Shown one piece after another: positions 58,401-64,000 of a stretch of DNA of 64,000 nt (its first letter is position 1; each line of letters opens with the position of its first letter). The stretch is taken from the NCBI RefSeq assembly GCF_030247185.1, contig NC_080571.1, forward strand, positions 5,639,001-5,703,000. Direction: 5' to 3'. The stretch comes from Malaya genurostris. Lineage: Eukaryota > Arthropoda > Insecta > Diptera > Culicidae. Below the pieces are notes generated by a model. It worked only from the letters and a program-made list of their open reading frames with translations, had not been told where the DNA came from and searched no databases. A program made the position numbers and the translations under genes.

Positions 58401-60258
58401 CGTCATTTATGACTATGCCAATTGACAAGATTGCGTCGAACCCGTTTTTAATCAAAGTAGCCATGTAATCATCATAGAAGAAATCAATCAAATCTGTTTT
58501 TATGTGAAGTGGAAGAAAAATGGAGGAAATGTACTCTTTCTCTAGGACTTTGAAACGAAAGGTTTCATTATTGTTTTTGAACATCTGAAGGAAGAGGCTC
58601 CAATAGCAAAAAATGGCACATTGACACCACGTATGTTTTTATGAAAACTTATGATTAAAGGGTTCGGTGCTGTAAGAAAAAAAATATATTATTGAATTAA
58701 ATATTTATTATTTTATAATGTGTGTCTGGGGTGGATCGTTGTTTCAAAGATAAGGCCTTGGAACCTTCGACGATAATAAATGCATAGTATCAGTAGAATT
58801 AAACTGAACATTGAGAACTAGTAGTGAAATCTTTCATATGTCGTTTTCGCTTGATACCAAACCTAACCCAGTTTCCACCCTAACTGCTGTCAAACCGTTT
58901 GTTTGAAGCTAGTTTCGAACCTAGTTTTAACGTTGTTGAACTGAAAATCGAGTCAGTTTCGAACCTGGTTGTTATATCAGGTTTGCTCAAACCGCCGTTG
59001 CTAAGCGCGAAAACAACACAGTTTCGTGAAAAGTGTTTGTTTGAAGAAACTACCCTGGGTCAGTTTCAGTGTTCTCAAGCGAAAACGACAATAGTTTAGT
59101 TTGCCCATTAAAATGCGATACTGAAAAAACACACGTTTTTACCTACTGAAGCCCATGTCTGTCAACGGTAATATTCTCCATAGCTAGAAGAAGAATCTGT
59201 TTATATCCTTTTTTCGAATGTTTAATCAATTTTAATAACAAACAGTATGTCATGCGTATAACGTAATCCGAGTGTGGACAGTTCGGTTTTAAATTTATAT
59301 TACTTTCGATAAAACGTGTTATTTTCTGATAGTGTGAACATACTATAAGACTAAATTTGGACCCGGGACTCTTCGTAATTATTACGAAGGATTCATCCTA
59401 GTAAAGTAGTGACCATTGATGTTTCATGATCGTAGAAAAGTTATGTTCTGGCTATTATCGGCGACCTCTGTTTGCAATATGGATTCCAATTATATTTACC
59501 TTTAGAATATATCTATCGTCGTAGCACACCATGCGCTTTCCTCCCACTAGTCTCGATGGAGTGAATACCAGCATTCGCTCCTTTTCCAACTCGTTCAAAA
59601 TTTCGCCATCCTTAACCGGATTGTCCGGTCGAGCACTCTCCTTGCGCCACTTGGGCACGAACACTGTAATATCCTTGTGACCCCGATTTTTAAACCAATC
59701 AACACACAGCCGAATGCCTCGGCACGAAAACACTTCCTTGTTACCGTGGCTCATCGCCACGTTACTACCATCTATCACTATTGGACGAAGAGATTCTTCA
59801 CTGGCACTTGGACTGCCGCCAATCAACGAAGCGCTCCCCGTGACGGATAGCGACAAACTCGGGGAGCCATACTCGGAGGAACCCGCTAGTAGCGGGTCAC
59901 TCAAACTACCATCAACCGTGAACTCTGTAGCACCTTTAATACCGGGTTGGGAACCTAGTTTGATCAGTTCCGCAAGTAACTCATTCTGTGCAGGATTCGG
60001 TCCCAGCCGCTGCAGAGCTGCCTGGACCAGTCTTTCTGTATAGCCCAGCTTCAAAGCGAATTCCACTCGCTGAGTATATCCTGGTGATCGGTCCTGGAAT
60101 TGCTGGTGATCCGACTGGCAGACATACTCAGCGAACTCCTGTCCAAGTGTGTCACTGGTGGTTCGTGACACCTGCTGATGAGACAGGTCATCCCCATCAC
60201 AGTCACTGTCATAACTGGAATCTTCCGCTTCCGTTACGCATAGCGAATCCAAGTATTG
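52436..60258 (-). CDS. rege-1: Regnase-1 / ZC3H12-family endoribonuclease, 5' end missing
   Basis: Minus-strand exons 60258-59500, 54000-53517, 53453-52858 and 52786-52436 join in phase and give 729 residues. Further N-terminal codons must lie in an upstream exon I could not place. Exon 1 has an N-terminal UBA-like helix set (LKLGYTERLVQAALQRLG) and the start of the NYN/PIN RNase domain. The PIN core is RPIVIDGSNVAMSHG (catalytic Asp), FSCRGI, DITVFVPKWRKE, GGKRMVCYDDRYILK (second acidic pair) and DGIVVSNDNYRDL across the exon 1-2 join. Next come a CCCH finger (CPYGKKCTYGNKCKFYHPE), a Gln-rich region with a CAG-type tract, and a C-terminal helix bundle (HLASIFPEEQVQTVM, ETNPQKICAAILSMF). Family members cleave stem-loops in short-lived mRNAs. 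The 5.5-kb intron 54001-59499 holds mobile elements. Confidence 0.92.
54001..55439. other. Regnase intron, no gene seen
   Basis: AT-rich intronic sequence. A 71-codon plus-strand frame at 54165-54380 is open but matches nothing I know. Confidence 0.35.
55440..56246 (+). mobile_element. Candidate retroelement 3' remnant
   Basis: The segment ends in a 3'-UTR-like stretch with AGGCCTGAATAAAAATACC and an A-rich tail (about 56225-56246). It contains a short open frame rich in Ser/Thr/Lys/Asn (55818-56144) that ends PPRKRVTT. CGGCCACGT followed by AAGC near the end recalls the 3' UTR of the I-clade element (CGGCCACGTTAAGC). No RT motif is visible, so class is uncertain. Confidence 0.3.
56337..56787. 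repeat. MITE with CACTGRGGTCT ends (copy B), 451 bp
   Basis: Ends CACTGGGGTCTTTTT and (inverted) CACTGAGGTATCTTCTTACGCG are flanked by TA (56335-56336, 56788-56789). The interior has five or more copies of a TTACGCGG...TTTCCGAAG unit. Related to 41420-41692. Confidence 0.75.
56897..56930. repeat. (CT)n microsatellite
   Basis: A run of CT dinucleotides, interrupted by TTT near both ends, just upstream of a decayed transposase frame. Confidence 0.9.
56976..57985 (+). pseudogene. Tc1/mariner-superfamily transposase, decayed
   Basis: ATG at 56976 opens a frame with a DNA-binding N-terminus (MPSKQEVFRERVVQFYELHR; LYHILRSP; GRPAKIMD) that ends after about 85 codons. Later frames resume with SPGIYSRTDFNAEV, QYVFWSDKTSSH, the NHNTTILSQCRSIEDFFG region (which resembles the C-terminal catalytic block of IS630/Tc1/mariner enzymes) and KQLIGRIKRCIRKVDMKAVQ. 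Several frameshifts and stops separate these blocks. It lies antisense in the Regnase intron. I do not assign the subfamily. Confidence 0.7.
58180..58330. repeat. GGGCGCCA-type dispersed repeat fragment
   Basis: A GC-rich island in an AT-rich intron with CGCCCCGGGCGCCACAATTT, GCTCCGGGCGCCAAATTT and CCTCGGTACGCCACTGG, that is two imperfect tandem units of a GGGCGCCA-AATTT motif. It resembles dispersed repeats in insect genomes (recollection, not checked). Confidence 0.4.
58331..59499. other. Regnase intron, no gene seen
   Basis: AT-rich. Around 58880-59090 there are repeated GAAACTGGTTTGAAC-like words (GTTTCGAACCTAGTTTTAAC, GTTTCGAACCTGGTTG, CAGTTTCAGTGTTC), suggesting a small palindromic repeat with no clear ends. 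Confidence 0.35.
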
Positions 60259-62467
60259 CTGAAAAAGAAAAGAAAAATACAACCATTAGCATGTGACATT
60301 TCCGATAAAGTAACAACAAATAATGTAGAACAAGTATGGTCAAATATTGTCATTAGGAAGGACTCAATCAAAGGTGCTTGCTTGATTAACCAGTTCCGCC
60401 CGTTTGTGGAAGAACATTATTTAGCGACGCAGTAGAGATGCGTCGGTCGTCTAGACACAATTATACAACTTGTCTTTGCCTTCGCAGTGAGTAAGAGGGA
60501 TGATAAACTTCATGCTTGCAAACACACTTAAGGCGGATGTTTGCATTTCAGCATTTGGGTAACGCTGTATGATTGTTTTGCGCCGTAATCTGCGACCACG
60601 AGTCAATTCTTTCGACCAGCCGTTCGGGATTCGAGGCGCTGCCGTAAAGTAATTAGCGTAAGGTGTAAATAAGCGAGAAGTGTTATTGTGTTTGCACGCC
60701 CGGTTAGCTGCAAACGACAAGGTGATCAAAATGCCTCGCTTTGCAATACATCGAGCTGTGGTATGTCAAGTCCGTGTCGAAGGTAATATTCTATTTCGAA
60801 ATAAGTTGAAAATCTTTATGCATAATCGAGCATAATTTTTTTTTTTGAAGAACATCATTTAAAATTTTGTTTTGTGAATCCTACAAATAAGACTATACGA
60901 AAAACCAGTACATGAAACTACGCTGAATAAAGTCTTACAGTCCATGTTACTGTCAAATTGTTTGTTGTTTGTCTTGATCGACAGAAACTCCCTCTCTTTT
61001 TTTAAATATAACTCAGCCAGTCGTGAACGGTTTCTTGACAGCTTAAATTGACGATTCATATGAATAAAGTTTATATTGCGTGCATTAACACATAGAGTCC
61101 ATCATAAATTAGAATTGCTTGTAAGTAGCTATCAAATTGTCATCCTAGAAAGCATATTTCATCTTATCTTTGGGAAACGGATTCATTTCTTGAAAATATA
61201 TTCAATTTTCGACAGAGCAAAAATGTAAATTTATGAAAAATTGTAGGCATTCAATTTTATCAAACTTTGATTAGATATTATAATTTCACAAAATCAGATT
61301 CAAACGAGACGTCTATCGAGTTGCATTGAGTTTTATCTGAAAACCGGTGTAGCCGAAGTCAGATAAATTTACCTGTATAGTTTACATTTGTTTCAAAATG
61401 TTTGAAAATCAGTGTAGACATCTTTGAGAAATCGTAGTGGTTATGGACTATTCAAATCTGCAAACCCGATAAACCAGATTAATTTATGTGAAACAGACAT
61501 TTTATACTAATCACCCTGTATCATCTAAACCGGAAGTTGGATCTGACTGAAAAGCAAGATGTTTTATAGGATCTTCGACTTGAATCTTAGATAATTCTTA
61601 GATTTCATTTGAATCTTAGATCGGCTCAGCCATCTACGAGAAAAATGAGTTACACACTTTTAATTTCGTTTCACATATCATCCTATATTTACGGAACCAG
61701 AAGTCGGATCCAAACATAATTCAGGAACCTTGTTTAGGAGCATACGACTTTGCATATGAATCTGAGTTTATAAAAAATGGTTGAGTCCTCTCTGAGAAAA
61801 TTGAGTGATATTATTTGTCACACACGCATTTGCTGATCTCGACGAACTGATTCGAAATTGTATATGGATGTTATGTTCTTCCAGCATTTATTGCTGTAAG
61901 TAGTTTAAAACAATATAATTATGGAATTGCTTTCTACTCATAATTTCTGCCATCATCTGGTTTGCATATGTCATATTCGAACGACTATGTTGCCAAAAAC
62001 GAACCGTGCTAAAATCGGTCCTAGGCAAAATGTAATGAAAAAGGATGCTGTACAGAGTCTTTTTGGTACTTAGAAACAATTGTATGTAACAGTATAAAAA
62101 ATCGTGTTTCACGTTGCTCCCAAGTATTGCTTTGTCATGCAAGAGCTCAAAACTCCTACTGCTGGAATAGGGAAAAATATTGCTTACCCAAAAATGTCGA
62201 TATCTCCGTTAAAAATTGACGGATTTTAACAATATATGGCTTGTTGGACAGCTATTACCGTGCGAAATCGAAGTCTGGAAAAGTATTTTGTATTCAAGGC
62301 CAAGTGTGACAGAAAATCTTGACATAAAACTTTATATAACTCTAAAAGTAAACATTCTATCTCAAAACCATTGAATAACGGTCTGGGTGACGGGGAGACC
62401 TTTCATTTGCGACTAGTTTTATCAAAATCGGTTCAGCCATCTCTGAGATTTCGACCTCTTTGTTGAC
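60259..62467. other. Region upstream of the first visible Regnase exon; no gene seen
   Basis: Likely intron or promoter of the minus-strand Regnase gene. From about 61320 to 62460 it contains diverged repeats with ACCGGAAGTTGGATC/CCAGAAGTCGGATCC, GCTCAGCCATCTACGAGAAA and GGTTCAGCCATCTCTGAG. I see no coding exon. Confidence 0.4.
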
Positions 62468-62508
62468 AACACACATACAGACACACACACACACACATGC
62501 ACACACGG
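62468..62508. repeat. (CA)n microsatellite
   Basis: ACACACAYACAGACACACAC-type run interrupted by TG and GG, within the GTTCAGCCATCTCTGAG repeat context. Confidence 0.85.
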
Positions 62509-62804
62509 ACATTCGCTCAGTTCGTCGAGCTGAATCGATTGATATATGACATTCGGGACCTTGGAAAAATTTTCTAAAGTTTGAACGAATTCTACACTTA
62601 TTTTTTATATTTATAAAAAAGGTAAAAATTAAATATTTTTTCCAAGAATAAAATTTTAATTTTTTTTTAAAATTTTCATAGTGTCTGATTTCCTCCAACT
62701 TCTTCTTGGACACAATTTTCGTGCATTTGATTGTTAACGATTTCAAAACATAACAATTCAATAACTGTTGGGATCTTTCGGAATTCTCGTTAGCCAAGTC
62801 GATT

Positions 62805-64000
62805 TTGATGACTGTAGCTGTTAAGGTCGGTAGAAGTCTAGTGAAACGGTGGATAGCGTTATTCACGTGCTTGACGGTCCGCGCCATTCATCTGGAAGTT
62901 GTGCACTCTTTGTCCACAGAGTCTTGCAAGATGGCTATACGGCGCTTCCTTGTCCGTCGTGGATCCCCCCTGGAAATATACAGTGACAATGGCACTAATT
63001 TTATAGGCGCTAGTCGCGAACTTCAGGAACAGTTTCAGGTGATGAACCAGACACTAGCCGAGCTGTTTACCAATATCAATACAAAGTGGTTCTTCAATCC
63101 CCCATCAACCCCACACATGGGTGGATCGTGGGAGAGACTCGTTCGCTCAGTCAAAACGGCATTCGCGACTATGTGTACAACGAAACATCCAAACGAGGAA
63201 ACTCTTGCTACAATATTGGTTGAGGCTGAAGGAATAGTTAACTCCAGGCCGCTGACATTTGTTCCTCTTGACGCGGATGACCAGGAAGCTCTTACTCCGA
63301 ATCATTTTCTGCTGTCAAGCTCAAGCGGGGTGATTCAAAAGCAGCAAAATACTATCGAACCAAAGGAAGCGCTGAAGACTAACTGGAAGCTCGCTAGACA
63401 TTTGGTGGATCAGTTCTGGCACCGTTGGGTGAAGGAATACCTCCCTACCATCACTAAGCGCACGAAGTGGTTTGATAATACTAAACCACTGGAGCCAGGC
63501 GATTTGGTCGTAGTCGTAGACGAGACTGTCCGAAATGGGTGGATACGTGGACGCGTTCTTTCGGTTGTTAGAAGCAAAGATGGTCAAGTTCGCCAAGCTT
63601 TGGTGAAGATCGCCTCGGGAGTTATACGCAGACCAGCTACGAAGATTGCCGTATTAGAAGTCAACAAAGATGATAATGCCTGTTCCACTGCGGAACAGAA
63701 TTATGGGTCGGGGGATGTAGGGGCCAACGACGCCACTGTATCGTAGATCTGACATCACTCCCAACTGCCTGCTTATGCCATAGATCTGATATCACTTCCA
63801 ACTACCGGTTCCCTTTTTCACTTTATTCATTGTAAACGATCATAACCTTTATCGCACACAAGTGATAGAAAATCACATATTAGATTGTTAAACACACGAA
63901 TTGTTTTAATCGAATTTCTTATTTGTTGGGTCAGGTGAACCTAGTAGGAATACTAAATGTAAGTTAAATTTGTAATCAAACTTGTTTAAACTGAATATAC
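62805..64000 (+). mobile_element. BEL/Pao LTR retrotransposon fragment (integrase 3' part of pol)
   Basis: The open frame 62805-63746 encodes the C-terminal part of a BEL/Pao polyprotein. The integrase core has KRWIALFTCLTVRAIHLE, YSDNGTNFIGA and PSTPHMGGSWERLVRSVK. It is followed by the family-typical C-terminal domain (NSRPLT, LTPNHFLL, HRWVKEYLP, PGDLVVVVDE). The N-terminal integrase, RT and protease are not visible upstream, so the copy is 5'-truncated or broken. After the stop, a direct repeat of ATAGATCTGACATCAC / ATAGATCTGATATCAC may mark the approach to a 3' LTR, which would extend past the window. Confidence 0.88.

Noticed and set aside
62357..62887. 176-codon minus-strand frame with a Cys/Val run
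   Set aside because: It reads through the (CA)n microsatellite and the antisense of the BEL/Pao integrase.
1..64000. CRISPR arrays, prophage, bacterial operons
   Set aside because: No regularly spaced direct repeats, no ribosome binding site patterns and clear spliceosomal introns; the window is eukaryotic.

Overview
This looks like nuclear DNA from a mosquito, most likely a culicine (Aedes-like). Host genes have short GT-AG introns. Transposable elements of many classes fill introns and gaps. A tRNA-derived SINE of the Feilai type and a BEL/Pao fragment are also present. No bacterial, CRISPR or phage content is seen. Splice structures below were derived by hand from reading frames, GT/AG sites and phase; the named genes join in phase at every proposed junction.

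Layout: 0.6-1.2 kb, an unrecognised Ser-rich intronless protein (+). 1.4-7.2 kb, a MOK-type protein kinase (+) whose 4.3-kb second intron holds a 5'-truncated non-LTR retrotransposon, an I-clade fragment and a foldback element. 7.8-11.6 kb, an N4BP2-like CUE/P-loop kinase/Smr protein (-). 13.5-20.8 kb, a mariner transposon split by a near-complete I-clade retrotransposon with its target-site duplication. 23.4-25.1 kb, convergent GRHPR (+) and LSm3 (-). 25.3-31 kb, a repeat zone with several copies of a roughly 270-bp repeat and two inverted copies of a DNA element carrying a captured, intron-containing MBT-domain fragment. 31.6-32.3 kb, GAR1 (+). 33-37.2 kb, a TA-flanked element and two nested related non-LTR elements. 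37.6-45.9 kb, a row-like (relative of woc, POGZ-related) zinc-finger protein (-). 49.6-50.8 kb, ZNHIT2 (+). 52.4-60.3 kb, a Regnase-1/ZC3H12 endoribonuclease (-, 5' end not found). 62.8-64 kb, a BEL/Pao integrase fragment (+).

The host genes are housekeeping or regulatory and form no operon. Several belong to RNA metabolism: LSm3 (U6 snRNP and mRNA decay), GAR1 (H/ACA snoRNP), ZNHIT2 (R2TP/U5 snRNP assembly) and Regnase (mRNA decay). The observations I find most interesting are a probable inactivated IS1595/Merlin-type transposase domain inside the row-like chromatin protein, and the paired mobile elements that captured an MBT exon-intron-exon segment.
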